A DNA stretch of 64,000 nucleotides from M3007 sp031373665 (GTDB taxonomy: Bacteria; Bacteroidota; Bacteroidia; Chitinophagales; Saprospiraceae): NCBI GenBank assembly GCA_031373665.1, contig JANMMZ010000029.1, positions 21,757 to 85,756 on the forward strand, read 5' to 3'. Position 1 is the stretch's first letter, and each line of letters starts with the position of its first letter. Position numbers and translations under genes: made by a program. This document shows positions 1 through 8,681 of the stretch, one piece after another. Below the pieces are notes generated by a model. It saw nothing but the letters and a program-made list of their open reading frames with translations. It searched no databases and had not been told where the DNA came from.

Positions 1-449
1 GTAGCCACGGCTATAGATATACCTCGTTGGTTGGGCATCAATTGGAGCCAAGCCGCCTTTAATTTTTGGATTAATCGGACTTGAAAATCCGATTTTGAGC
101 GCGTCACAATGCTGAATTTGGCCGTTGCATCCAATTTGCCATCAGTAGCAACAATGGTGACCACCACCGAGTCAACATCTGTTTTGCTTGGTTTTCCCTT
201 TATGGTAGCAGTCGGGGCATCAAAACTAGCCCAAGTGGGCAAGCCTTCTACGGTGATTGTTACTACATCGCCATTGGGATCGGTGGTTTTGACCTCAAAT
301 TGAAAAACAGAATCCACGCAAGCATTGGCGCGGGCATCTATCTGTATAATGGGTGCCTTGTTAACAATAACTGCTGGCTCTATTGGATCTTTTTTGCAGG
401 CATAGATCAATGATAAGCCTAGAAAAACAAGGAATGTGGTACGTAGCAT
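1..449 (-). CDS. Lipoprotein with Ig/cadherin-like domain (partial, runs off the left edge)
   Basis: Open frame on the minus strand starting at ATG 447-449 and still open at base 1, so only about 149 N-terminal residues are visible. It begins with a short hydrophobic signal ending in a lipobox (LSLIYAC, Cys18), so the mature protein should be lipid-anchored. Residues about 28-110 contain PTWASFD and a TDGKLDATAKF end, typical of putative Ig / cadherin-like modules that precede a catalytic or binding domain in Bacteroidota surface proteins. What follows is beyond the window. It is the last gene in the direction of the upstream susC-susD cluster, but 458 bp holding repeats separate it from susD, so co-transcription is uncertain. 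Near base 100 a second minus-strand frame is also open; I kept the frame continuous with the signal peptide. Confidence 0.6.
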   Translation of the reverse strand, partial: MLRTTFLVFLGLSLIYACKKDPIEPAVIVNKAPIIQIDARANACVDSVFQFEVKTTDPNGDVVTITVEGLPTWASFDAPTATIKGKPSKTDVDSVVVTIVATDGKLDATAKFSIVTRSKSDFQVRLIQKLKAAWLQLMPNQRGISIAVA

Positions 450-520
450 GGGTTGTTTTTGATGCTTGTAAAAAATGCTAAAAATGATGCCGAAATCATC
501 AATAAAATCAATGGATTTAA

Positions 521-605
521 CAAATGGAGCACCTCATCCGAGGTCAAGACTGGGGTGTTTCGTGTGTTTTCTACAAATGGAAAGCCTCTCCGAGGCTAGT
601 TTTAT
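521..605. repeat. Two hairpins of the CAAATGG-GCCTC repeat family
   Basis: Copy A (521-552) reads CAAATGG, then ACCTC, a 3-nt loop and GAGGT. Copy B (574-605) reads CAAATGG, then GCCTC, a short loop and GAGGC, then TAGTTTT. Both share the layout CAAATGG / stem / stem. A third, inverted copy at 63836-63867 is where a group II intron begins. These are short intergenic palindromic elements of unknown function. Confidence 0.7.
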
Positions 606-665
606 AGAACCAATCAGCCCTGCGTCACTTGGCGCGATTCACTAAGATGACAACGGTAGTGTAGC

Positions 666-696
666 GTCATCAGATGACTTCAAGTCATCAGATGAC
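666..696. repeat. Tandem near-palindrome GTCATCAGATGAC (two copies)
   Basis: GTCATCAGATGAC occurs at 666-678 and again at 684-696, 5 bp apart. Each copy is its own reverse complement except for the central base. A longer related palindrome lies at 11448-11468. Function unknown; it may be a protein-binding site or a dispersed palindromic repeat. Confidence 0.65.
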
Positions 697-716
697 TAAC
701 TGAGCGATCCGTGAAT

Positions 717-897
717 AGGGGTTGTGTAAAAAGCCAATTTAACCTGAAATGTTTATTTTAGATTCAAACATAATTTTGAACGAAGCGACATTTGCGAAAC
801 TTTTAAAAATTTCATAACCGTTTTCCCGCCAGTGTTCGGAACTTTATTTGGCGCAAAAAAAACTTTCTCCTAAATCTATGCTTTTTACACAACCCCT
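717..897. mobile_element. MITE-like element with perfect 18-bp terminal inverted repeats
   Basis: AGGGGTTGTGTAAAAAGC at 717-734 is matched exactly by its reverse complement at 880-897. The 181-bp unit has an AT-rich interior without an open frame. No clear target-site duplication is visible in the flanking bases. This is the expected architecture of a non-autonomous derivative of a DNA transposon; the parent IS is not in this window. The element lies 10 bp downstream of the susD stop codon. Confidence 0.7.
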
Positions 898-907
898 TGC
901 GCGAGGT

Positions 908-2248
908 TTAATACCCCGGATTCTGAACCAATTTATTATTATCTAAATTCAATTCACGCTGAGGAATCGGGTAAATGCGCCTAAAAGCATCAGTGGCCAA
1001 TACTGTTTCTAAGAGTCCTAAATGAGCCAACATACGCATTCGATGGCCTTCGGCAAAAAACTCCCAACGGTATTCATCGGCGATTTTTGTTTCAAAACCT
1101 GTCACGTCGGCATGGGCTGATATACCTGCTCGGGTGCGTACCGCATTGATGTCATCCAATGCTTTTTGTGGTTCATTGCTGAAAAAATACGCTTCTGAAC
1201 GAATAAGGTACATTTCTGCCTTGCGCATCACATAAGCCGGGTTGCCATCAGAGGCATTGTCCTCGTACTTTTTGAAGCGATTGCCCGTGAATCCTGTGAC
1301 CGTTCCAATCATTGGCTTTCTTTTGTCGCCCATTGTGAAACTGGATATCAGACCTGATTCAGGGCGCACCTCATCGCGGCGGAGCGCAAACAGGGCAAGG
1401 CTGCTACCATCCAATGGTGGCAAATAAGCCAATTCAAAGATGGATTCTTTGGTGTTGTTCAATTTGAAAATATCTTCATAATTGGCGATCAACTCATAAT
1501 TTGTGTTGGCGATTACGCTGGTTGATTCTTCAATAGCCTTGGCATAATCTTTTTGGAAGAGTGCAGCCCGCGCCAACAACCCTTGAGCAAAGCCCTTGGT
1601 GGCGTAGTTTCGATTAGCACCATCTTTCAAGTCGCGTTTGGCTATTTCCAAATCGGCACGTATAAAATCATACGTTGATTTTACGCTGGATCGGGTAGGG
1701 TACTCGATATTGGCATAGTCACCGCCAGTTGATTTTTCGATCAAAGGCAAACCAAAATTAGAATTGGTATCCCAATGCTCTCCAAAATACATCAGCAGAT
1801 CCAAATAACAGAGTGCCCTTATGCAACGTGCGGCACCTACTATTTCTGCTTTTTCAATATCTGTAAATGCATTGGCTTCTATGGCTGGTACTTTGGTAAT
1901 GATTTCATTGGCTAGGTTGATGGTGCGGTATATGCTTGCCCAGATAGTGGCGACATTACCATTCAGCCCAGAAATTTGCTTATTGTCGGCTTCTTTAAAA
2001 CCTTCAAAAAAGCCTTGAAAACGACTAACATCCGCAAAATTGTCGCTGGTGAACTGAAAATAAGCACCATAGTACCCTTCAGGCTGCAATTGATCATACA
2101 AGCCAACCAAGGCATTGCGCGCCGATTTTTCATCTATAAATGCCAACTCTGGGGTAAGAGATCCTTGTGGCTCTTGATCCAATACATTGCAGGATGTACC
2201 CAGTATGGTCAAGGATATGATAGATAATACTGTTTTTTTGATATTCAT
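908..2248 (-). CDS. SusD/RagB-family outer-membrane nutrient-binding lipoprotein
   Basis: 446-aa lipoprotein (lipobox LGTSC, Cys20, followed by NVLDQEPQG, the usual SusD N-terminus). SusD proteins are helical TPR-type lids that capture glycan, peptide or other oligomer substrates at the cell surface and hand them to the partner SusC channel. The family pattern is intact: an N-terminal TPR-like half and a C-terminal part with VMRKAEMYLIRSEAYF and the WEFFAEGHRM motif near residue 400. It follows the susC gene with a 38-bp gap in the same direction, a canonical SusCD pair. The substrate cannot be deduced from the sequence. The protein is somewhat shorter than many SusD proteins, which often exceed 500 aa. 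Confidence 0.93.
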   Translation of the reverse strand: MNIKKTVLSIISLTILGTSCNVLDQEPQGSLTPELAFIDEKSARNALVGLYDQLQPEGYYGAYFQFTSDNFADVSRFQGFFEGFKEADNKQISGLNGNVATIWASIYRTINLANEIITKVPAIEANAFTDIEKAEIVGAARCIRALCYLDLLMYFGEHWDTNSNFGLPLIEKSTGGDYANIEYPTRSSVKSTYDFIRADLEIAKRDLKDGANRNYATKGFAQGLLARAALFQKDYAKAIEESTSVIANTNYELIANYEDIFKLNNTKESIFELAYLPPLDGSSLALFALRRDEVRPESGLISSFTMGDKRKPMIGTVTGFTGNRFKKYEDNASDGNPAYVMRKAEMYLIRSEAYFFSNEPQKALDDINAVRTRAGISAHADVTGFETKIADEYRWEFFAEGHRMRMLAHLGLLETVLATDAFRRIYPIPQRELNLDNNKLVQNPGY

Positions 2249-2286
2249 AATATGTAATTATGTTTTTTTTAATGGTTTACTGTTAC

Positions 2287-5200
2287 TTAAAACGTCAGTT
2301 TTCCGCCAAAAGTAAACGTCTTAGGCTGTCCGATTCCGCCAAAATCTTCACCAGGTGTGAGTACCCGTTCTCCATTGGAGCTGGTTTCAGGATCCATACC
2401 CAAATATTTGGTAAAGGTAAAAGCATTTTGAGCCAGCATAAAGATGCGTAGATTTTGTGCTTTGGATCGGCTCAACCATGATTTTGGAAGGTTGTAGGCA
2501 AACTCCAGCGTTTTTACGCGCAGGTAGGATGCATCTTCAAGCCATTGATCGCTGAATTCTTGCCAGTTCTGGTAATCGCTGCCAGCAATGGCGTTGCCAT
2601 TGGCATCATATTTCCGACCCAATCCAGCTCTTGGCACATCGGTTACGTCGCCCGGTTTGCGCCACCGCGCTTCATCTACGCGCACGGTATTGTTACCATA
2701 AGGCACAAAATAATCGAACGACCAACCCACTTGCTCTTGTACATGACGGCCATGATTCCATAAGTAATTTCCTTTTGAAAACTGTAAGAAAACGTTTAGT
2801 TCAATGCCTTTATAGGAGAAATTATTGGACAATCCACCAAAGAATTTAGGCCAAAAACTTTTATCAGATACTAATTTTGAATCATCAGCATTGATGATGC
2901 CGTCATTGTTGACATCCGTGTATTTGGCATTGCCAGTCTCTGGATCAACGCCTTCAAAATGGATGAGGTGATAAGTGCCAAGGGCGTAACCTTCTTTCAA
3001 GATATGTGAAACCCCAAAGTTGCCTTGCAAATTATCATCAGTTTCCAATTTTTTTACCTTGTTTTTGACCGTTCCGATGTTGAAACTAGTCTCCCAGCGG
3101 AATCCACGAGCACCACGATTAAAATTCACGGTATTCAAGGATAATTCTATTCCTTTATTTTCCACTTGGCCCACATTGCGAGTCACTGCGCTGAATCCAG
3201 AGGTAGCGGGTACGGGCGCACTCAAGAGCAGGTCGCGGGTTTGTTTGTCAAAATAGTCAAAAGTAAGTCCAACGCGTCCTTTGAGCAAGGTCAAGTCAAT
3301 GCCTAGATCCAATTGGGCTGTATTTTCCCAAGTCAAATCGCCATTGCCCATACCTGAAGGGCGTGTGCCTGCGGCACCATTATAATCGGCACCTGCCGAC
3401 CACAATGTGCGCGAAGCGAAATAACCAATACCTTCTTGGTTGCCCGATAGGCCATAACTACCCCGTATTTTTAGGTCTTCTAGCCAATTGGCCGACCAAT
3501 CCATGAATTTTTCAGCAGATACGCGCCAAGCCGCTGAAATGGAGGGAAAAATACCGTACCGTTGTCCTTTATCAAATTTGGAGGACGCATCTGCTCGGAC
3601 AGAAGCCGTCAGGTAATACTTCGAATCAAAATTGTACGAACTTCTTCCAATCCATGAAACCAGGCCTTGGGCGGCTTCGCCCGTAGAACCCGCTGTTATA
3701 TCGGCTGCTAAGCCTAGACCGCGCAAGCGATCATTGGCAAAATTCTCTCCATTGATATCGGCAGAAGTCACTTGGGTTTCTTGCATGGTATAACCTCCCA
3801 ACAATGATAAATTATGCCGTTTGGCATAAGTATGGTTCCAGTTTAAGGTATTTTCATTGATCCAAACCAACCGATCGGAATAGCCATAAATACCAATACC
3901 GCTTACATTGCCCGATTTTGCTTGGCGGGTATTGGATGGGTAATACAAATCATCGCGCCAGTTTTGGTAGTCGGCTGACCATGACGACATGAATTTCAAA
4001 TCTTTCCAAATGATATATTCCCCAAATACAGTACCCAACAAACGATTGGTGGTTACACTGCGGTCGTATAGATCTGTGGAAGCGCGAGGGTTTTCAAGCG
4101 CGTACCAAGAGTGATAATCAAATGGGTCGGCATACTCGCCATCTGATTCCAAAACGGGCATCAATGGATCGGCCGCAAGGGTATTAATGATGACACCATA
4201 CAAAGAATTGTCGCTGATCCGATTGGTATTACCTGTTCTGGAGACAAATGCATTGGTTCCAATTTTCAGGCGATTATTGACTTTAACATCAATGTTGCTC
4301 CGTACGGAGAAACGCTGAAACGAAGTGCCTTTTACAATACCTGATTGATCGAAGAAACCGCCGCTCACAAAAAAATTCGTGCGGCCATTGCCACCTCGTG
4401 TGCTAAGGGTATAGTTGGTAATAGGGGCACTTTCGGTGAGTATTTCTTTGTACCAATCTGTATTGACAAGGTCAGGACTGTTTGGATCAGCCCAAAAACC
4501 ACTAGAGGCAGGATTGGTGAAGTAATCGCTTGGAAGCCCATCATTGGCAGCGGCTTCGTTCATTAAAGACAAAAACTGCTTGGAATCCATCATTTTGGGC
4601 GTATTGGTCGGATTTTGAAAGCCCCGATAATACTCCAAATCAATATTAGAACGGCCTTCTTTGCCTCGTTTGGTGGTGATGAGTATGACACCATTGGCTC
4701 CTCGCGAACCATAAATAGCGCCAGCGGAAGCATCTTTTAGGATCACCAAACTTTCTATATCATTGGGGTTGATATCGGCCATAGAATTGAAATTATAACC
4801 TCCAGTGAACAATGCAGAATTGTTTTCTGATACCATTGGTACGCCATCAATCACGTAAAGAGGGCCATTACTGGCATTGATAGAAGAGGCACCGCGTATG
4901 TTGACGCGCATGGCAGAACCCGGCTGGCCAGAGGAGTTGTTGACGAGTACCCCAGCACTGCGCCCCTGCATGGCTCCTTCCAAGGATGCCACTGGGGTTT
5001 TGTTGATGTCTGATCCCTTTATGGAAGAAATGGCCGCTGTAAGATCGCCGCGCCGCTGCTCTCCATAACCTACCACTACTACCTCGTTCATCAGGTTGAG
5101 GTCTTCGCCAAGCACCACATCTATGCTGGTTTGGCCATTGATGGTTATTTCTTGGGTTTTATATCCTGAATAAGTAAAAATGAGGGTTTCAGCATCCGTA

Positions 5201-5388
5201 GCCAAGGCAACAGAATAGGCTCCATTGGCATCTGTGACCGTACCCGTACGGGTGTTTTTTACATTGATCGTCACCCCCGGCAGCACGCTGCCATCGGCTT
5301 GATCGGTTACTCTACCACTGACACTCCGCTGTGAAAAAGCGAGGGTGGCAATAAGACAGAGTATTGAAATAGAGAAAAAATGCTTCAT
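2287..5388 (-). CDS. SusC/RagA-family TonB-linked outer-membrane transporter
   Basis: 1033-aa protein with a signal peptide (MKHFFSISILCLIATLAFS), an N-terminal carboxypeptidase-D regulatory-like domain (about 22-98, GVTINVKNTRTGTVTDANG), the SusC signature MNEVVVVGYG, a plug domain (GVLVNNSSGQPGSAMRVNIRG, VLKDASAGAIYGSRGANGV) and a C-terminal 22-strand barrel ending in an aromatic-rich last strand (GGKLTF). The family imports oligomeric substrates across the outer membrane with energy from TonB-ExbBD. It starts 10 bp after the phosphodiester-glycosidase-like gene and precedes susD, so the cluster is probably one transcript. No sigma/anti-sigma pair or hybrid regulator lies next to it, so regulation is not evident. 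Confidence 0.95.
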   Translation of the reverse strand: MKHFFSISILCLIATLAFSQRSVSGRVTDQADGSVLPGVTINVKNTRTGTVTDANGAYSVALATDAETLIFTYSGYKTQEITINGQTSIDVVLGEDLNLMNEVVVVGYGEQRRGDLTAAISSIKGSDINKTPVASLEGAMQGRSAGVLVNNSSGQPGSAMRVNIRGASSINASNGPLYVIDGVPMVSENNSALFTGGYNFNSMADINPNDIESLVILKDASAGAIYGSRGANGVILITTKRGKEGRSNIDLEYYRGFQNPTNTPKMMDSKQFLSLMNEAAANDGLPSDYFTNPASSGFWADPNSPDLVNTDWYKEILTESAPITNYTLSTRGGNGRTNFFVSGGFFDQSGIVKGTSFQRFSVRSNIDVKVNNRLKIGTNAFVSRTGNTNRISDNSLYGVIINTLAADPLMPVLESDGEYADPFDYHSWYALENPRASTDLYDRSVTTNRLLGTVFGEYIIWKDLKFMSSWSADYQNWRDDLYYPSNTRQAKSGNVSGIGIYGYSDRLVWINENTLNWNHTYAKRHNLSLLGGYTMQETQVTSADINGENFANDRLRGLGLAADITAGSTGEAAQGLVSWIGRSSYNFDSKYYLTASVRADASSKFDKGQRYGIFPSISAAWRVSAEKFMDWSANWLEDLKIRGSYGLSGNQEGIGYFASRTLWSAGADYNGAAGTRPSGMGNGDLTWENTAQLDLGIDLTLLKGRVGLTFDYFDKQTRDLLLSAPVPATSGFSAVTRNVGQVENKGIELSLNTVNFNRGARGFRWETSFNIGTVKNKVKKLETDDNLQGNFGVSHILKEGYALGTYHLIHFEGVDPETGNAKYTDVNNDGIINADDSKLVSDKSFWPKFFGGLSNNFSYKGIELNVFLQFSKGNYLWNHGRHVQEQVGWSFDYFVPYGNNTVRVDEARWRKPGDVTDVPRAGLGRKYDANGNAIAGSDYQNWQEFSDQWLEDASYLRVKTLEFAYNLPKSWLSRSKAQNLRIFMLAQNAFTFTKYLGMDPETSSNGERVLTPGEDFGGIGQPKTFTFGGKLTF

Positions 5389-5398
5389 GTATAAGATT

Positions 5399-6427
5399 TT
5401 ATTTGTTTTTTAAAAAAATGGCACTTACGATGGGTCGGTCAGTAGCATCAGCACTGCGCACTAGGGTAGTGCCAGCCACAATCATCCCGGTGCTACCGCC
5501 TCCATCTAAATTGATGGCATCGGTTACGCCCATGCTTTTGAGAAGGGAGGCCAATCCAGCGAGCGATACCCCTTTATTATTGGGGGCTTGTACGGCTAAT
5601 AGCACTAAATGACCTTTGTCGGTGATACCCATTGCTGACCGTGGTCGGCTGGTGGTCGGACTGGCTGAGGTGGTAATCAATTCTGCGAGATCGGTGATGT
5701 TGACCTGACCTGATCTCAATAATACTGGTGATCCTCCTACGGCCTGTTGTGGTTTCCAGAGCATGGCATTTAATGGGAATCCGATGCTGGGTGTATCCAA
5801 AGGGGCTTGTCCTTCCCGATTTTCAGCGGGTGCTGGATAGGCATAAGTCTCCGTACTATTGAATGGCGAGTAAGTCCAGAATACCGAAGCATTGCCAGCA
5901 ATATCAGTACCCAATGCAGCCCTCGTTGGGAAATAAGGCGTTGAAACACTTTGAAAAGTACGGGCAACTTTACGGATATTAGGTGAAACTAGTGCTGCAT
6001 CACTGATCACTAACCCAAAATTTTGATTGGGCAACCCAAAGAAAGTAGCGTTGATACAAGCAATTTTATTGCCGGTTTCGTTTTGCCAAAAATTGCCAAG
6101 GGAGGTCAGTGGATTGGCTGTTTGTACTCGCCAATCGGATTGGGTTGATTTGGGATCAAACACAACGACATAAGACGCGTAGCCAAAGTTGCTGTCAGGG
6201 CGTTCATAGACCTCCACCCAATCGGGGACTTTTTTCCAAAGAGAGTCTATTTTTTTCCAACTAGGGTCGAGGGTAATTAGTTTTGGTTTGCGGACGGTAT
6301 CAATAACCATCGTGGTGTCACCGCCCATAGGGGGATCCACCACGATGATTTCTTTTTTTCCGCAAGCACTACCAAGGGTGGCACTCAAAATACCACCCGC
6401 TATGAGCAGGCATAAGAAAAAACGCAT
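5399..6427 (-). CDS. Phosphodiester glycosidase (NAGPA-domain) family lipoprotein
   Basis: 342-aa probable lipoprotein (short signal, SATLGSAC). The C-terminal two thirds match the phosphodiester glycosidase / NAGPA fold, related to the enzyme that uncovers mannose-6-phosphate: ACINATFFG near residue 140, SAMGITDKGHLVLLAV about 260-275 and the diagnostic AINLDGGGSTGM about 308-320. These enzymes cleave sugar-phosphodiester bonds or act on exopolysaccharide and cell-wall glycans. It starts 7 bp after the T9SS protein stop and stops 10 bp before susC, so it is firmly part of the operon and suggests that the SusCD pair handles a phosphodiester-linked glycan (inference). The N-terminal region (30-100) is a linker without recognised domain. 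Confidence 0.82.
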   Translation of the reverse strand: MRFFLCLLIAGGILSATLGSACGKKEIIVVDPPMGGDTTMVIDTVRKPKLITLDPSWKKIDSLWKKVPDWVEVYERPDSNFGYASYVVVFDPKSTQSDWRVQTANPLTSLGNFWQNETGNKIACINATFFGLPNQNFGLVISDAALVSPNIRKVARTFQSVSTPYFPTRAALGTDIAGNASVFWTYSPFNSTETYAYPAPAENREGQAPLDTPSIGFPLNAMLWKPQQAVGGSPVLLRSGQVNITDLAELITTSASPTTSRPRSAMGITDKGHLVLLAVQAPNNKGVSLAGLASLLKSMGVTDAINLDGGGSTGMIVAGTTLVRSADATDRPIVSAIFLKNK

Positions 6428-6433
6428 AGCCGA

Positions 6434-7315
6434 TTATTCAATAGTGAATAAACGAGTAGCGGTAACACCATTGACAGTCAATCTGAAAGCGTAATGGCCA
6501 GCCGAAAGGTTGGCGGCATCAAAACGAACTTGGTGGTTACCAGCCGAACGAATTTCGTTCAATAGATTGCTCACATGGCGGCCGTTCATATCAAACACGT
6601 CCAATTGTACATTACCTCCTTGCTTGAGTGTAAAAGGAATGTTGGTATTACCTACAAACGGATTAGGGATGTTTTGTGATAGTGTAAATACCTGATTGTC
6701 AGGCTCTTGTGCTGATACCAAGCCCACATAGTGTGCATCAATGTGAAGATCTACATCAAGCCCCCAACTAAAACTGCTATTTTCATTGAAGGAATGATAG
6801 GTGTTGTCGCTGTATTGCTCCCAAGAGCGGTTTGCTAGATCTCCAAACTCATTTTCATCGGCAAATATGGCAAACTGGTCGTCAGCAGTACCTGACCACT
6901 CTAAGCCAACAAAAATTTTGGTACCCGGTTGAATAGCAATAGGGACGTCGAGGTCAATGCGAGTGCCTGCTCCAGGCTCTGCAAATTCATCTAATGTCTT
7001 GGCCACAGTAGCCAAATATTGGTTTGGAATGGAGTCGGTAACTGACCGAATGACCACGTTGATGTCATCAGGATTACCGTTAATTTGTTTGAAGCCGAGA
7101 TAGATGGTGACCGCCTTGAGACTGACAGTCTGGGTAAAATCAAAACGCTGGTACTTGCCTATATCGCCGTACCCATTGGTACCTGCTATGTATCCATCGC
7201 CAAAGGGATTAGGATAAAGTACTGGTGGAGCATCAGCATAGGTAAGGGTTTGCTCTTGGGCAAATGCGCTACTTATAAACAGCGCAAACATGAAAATGGT
7301 GGATAGTAGTTTCAT
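6434..7315 (-). CDS. Secreted protein with type IX secretion (type A) sorting domain
   Basis: 293-aa protein with a signal peptide (cleavage near SAFAQE) and a C-terminal T9SS sorting domain of about 75 residues: NIPNPFVGNTNIPF, then VQLDVFDMNGRHV and a final AGHYAFRLTVNGVTATRLFTIE-like beta segment. The T9SS recognises this domain, exports the protein across the outer membrane and usually anchors it to surface lipopolysaccharide. The middle (20-205) is beta-rich without a recognised catalytic motif. It is the first gene of the leftward operon, 103 bp from the divergent glyA, so the operon promoter should lie in 7316-7418. Confidence 0.88.
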   Translation of the reverse strand: MKLLSTIFMFALFISSAFAQEQTLTYADAPPVLYPNPFGDGYIAGTNGYGDIGKYQRFDFTQTVSLKAVTIYLGFKQINGNPDDINVVIRSVTDSIPNQYLATVAKTLDEFAEPGAGTRIDLDVPIAIQPGTKIFVGLEWSGTADDQFAIFADENEFGDLANRSWEQYSDNTYHSFNENSSFSWGLDVDLHIDAHYVGLVSAQEPDNQVFTLSQNIPNPFVGNTNIPFTLKQGGNVQLDVFDMNGRHVSNLLNEIRSAGNHQVRFDAANLSAGHYAFRLTVNGVTATRLFTIE

Positions 7316-7418
7316 ACGAATAGTAGTTAAAAAATAAGTTTAGGCTGTAAAGGTAAATCAGATAATTAAATTGGCTTAATAAATTCATACATTTGCGCCT
7401 GAATCGAATTACGTACCT

Positions 7419-8681
7419 ATGTCAGATATTATCTTTTCTCTAATAAAAAAAGAATTCAAGCGCCAACAAAATGGACTTGAACTCATCGCTTCCGAAAACT
7501 TTACCAGCAAAGCCGTCATGCAGGCTATGGGTAGTTGCCTCACCAATAAATACGCCGAAGGGTATCCTGGTCGTCGTTATTATGGTGGCTGTGAAGTGGT
7601 GGATGAAGTGGAGCAATTGGCTATTGACCGCCTAAAAGTGCTGTTTGGAGCCAGTTGGGCCAATGTTCAGCCCCACTCTGGAGCACAAGCCAATGCAGCC
7701 GTATTTTTGGCTTGTTTGCAGCCTGGAGATAAGATTTTGGGTTTCGACTTGTCGCATGGAGGACACCTTTCCCACGGTTCGTCGGTCAACTATTCTGGTA
7801 AGGTTTACAACCCTGTTTTTTATGGGGTGGAAGAAACCACTGGATTGATTGATATGGATAAAGTGGAATCAAAAGCCTTGGCCGAAAAGCCTAAACTCAT
7901 TATTTGTGGTGCTTCCGCATACGCTCGCGATTGGGATTATGCACGGTTTCGTAAGATCGCAGATGCCGTAGGTGCTTTGTTATTAGCAGACATAGCGCAC
8001 CCTGCGGGACTGATCGCAACCAAACTATTGAATGATCCACTTCCACATTGCCATATAGTGACCAGTACTACCCACAAGACCTTGCGCGGCCCTCGTGGCG
8101 GCATTATTATGATGGGTAAGGATTTCGATAATCCGTGGGGACGCAATACAAAAAAAGGAAATCCGATACAAATGTCTTCTATTTTAGACAGCGGCGTATT
8201 TCCCGGTATGCAAGGTGGGCCATTGGAACATGTGATTGCTGCCAAAGCCATTGCTTTTGGCGAATCGCTGGAACCAGCCTTCAAAACCTACTGTGAGCAG
8301 GTGCTGAAAAATGCCAAGGCTATGTCGGACGAGTTTGTAAAAAGAGGTTATAATATTATATCTGGTGGTACTGATAATCACTTGATGCTCTTAGATTTGC
8401 GGAGCAAAAATGTGACTGGAAAAGTAGCCGACCACCTTTTGGGCGAAGCCCATATCACAGTGAATAAAAACATGATCCCTTTCGATCCGCAGCCTCCTAT
8501 GACTTCCTCTGGTATCCGAGTTGGTACGGCTGCTATCACTACTAGAGGATTCCAAGAAGCCGATTGCCGCAAAGTGGTTGACTGGATTGATACTGTATTG
8601 AGTCATCCTGACGATAAAAAAACGCCTGTTCGTGTTCGCAAAGAAGTGAATGCGTACATGAGAAATTTCCCCATGCCATGA
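7419..8681 (+). CDS. glyA: Serine hydroxymethyltransferase
   Basis: 420 aa, the normal length. PLP-dependent enzyme converting serine and tetrahydrofolate to glycine and 5,10-methylene-THF, the main cytoplasmic source of one-carbon units. Family signatures are clear: LIASENFTSKAVMQAMGS near residue 22, YAEGYPGRRYYGG at about 45-57, HSGAQANAAV near 80 and the PLP-binding TTHKTLRGPRGG with Lys220. The end (HPDDKKTPVRVRKEVNAYMRNFPMP) is complete. A -7-like TACATTTG lies at 7388-7395, just upstream. The stop codon overlaps the start of the next gene (ATGA, 8678-8681), implying translational coupling to the ABC ATPase. Confidence 0.97.
   Translation: MSDIIFSLIKKEFKRQQNGLELIASENFTSKAVMQAMGSCLTNKYAEGYPGRRYYGGCEVVDEVEQLAIDRLKVLFGASWANVQPHSGAQANAAVFLACLQPGDKILGFDLSHGGHLSHGSSVNYSGKVYNPVFYGVEETTGLIDMDKVESKALAEKPKLIICGASAYARDWDYARFRKIADAVGALLLADIAHPAGLIATKLLNDPLPHCHIVTSTTHKTLRGPRGGIIMMGKDFDNPWGRNTKKGNPIQMSSILDSGVFPGMQGGPLEHVIAAKAIAFGESLEPAFKTYCEQVLKNAKAMSDEFVKRGYNIISGGTDNHLMLLDLRSKNVTGKVADHLLGEAHITVNKNMIPFDPQPPMTSSGIRVGTAAITTRGFQEADCRKVVDWIDTVLSHPDDKKTPVRVRKEVNAYMRNFPMP

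Larger units (their letters stand above)
450..907. other. 458-bp intergenic stretch filled with repeats
   Basis: No plausible gene on either strand. From left to right it contains two hairpins of the CAAATGG repeat family (521-605), a tandem pair of a 13-bp near-palindrome (666-696) and a MITE-like element with perfect terminal inverted repeats (717-897). The stretch separates susD from the partial lipoprotein gene. Confidence 0.8.

Noticed and set aside
1976..2227. Plus-strand frames inside susD and susC
   Set aside because: All are antisense shadows of the SusD and SusC reading frames.
7937..8284. 115-aa antisense frame in glyA
   Set aside because: Shadow of the highly conserved serine hydroxymethyltransferase reading frame.
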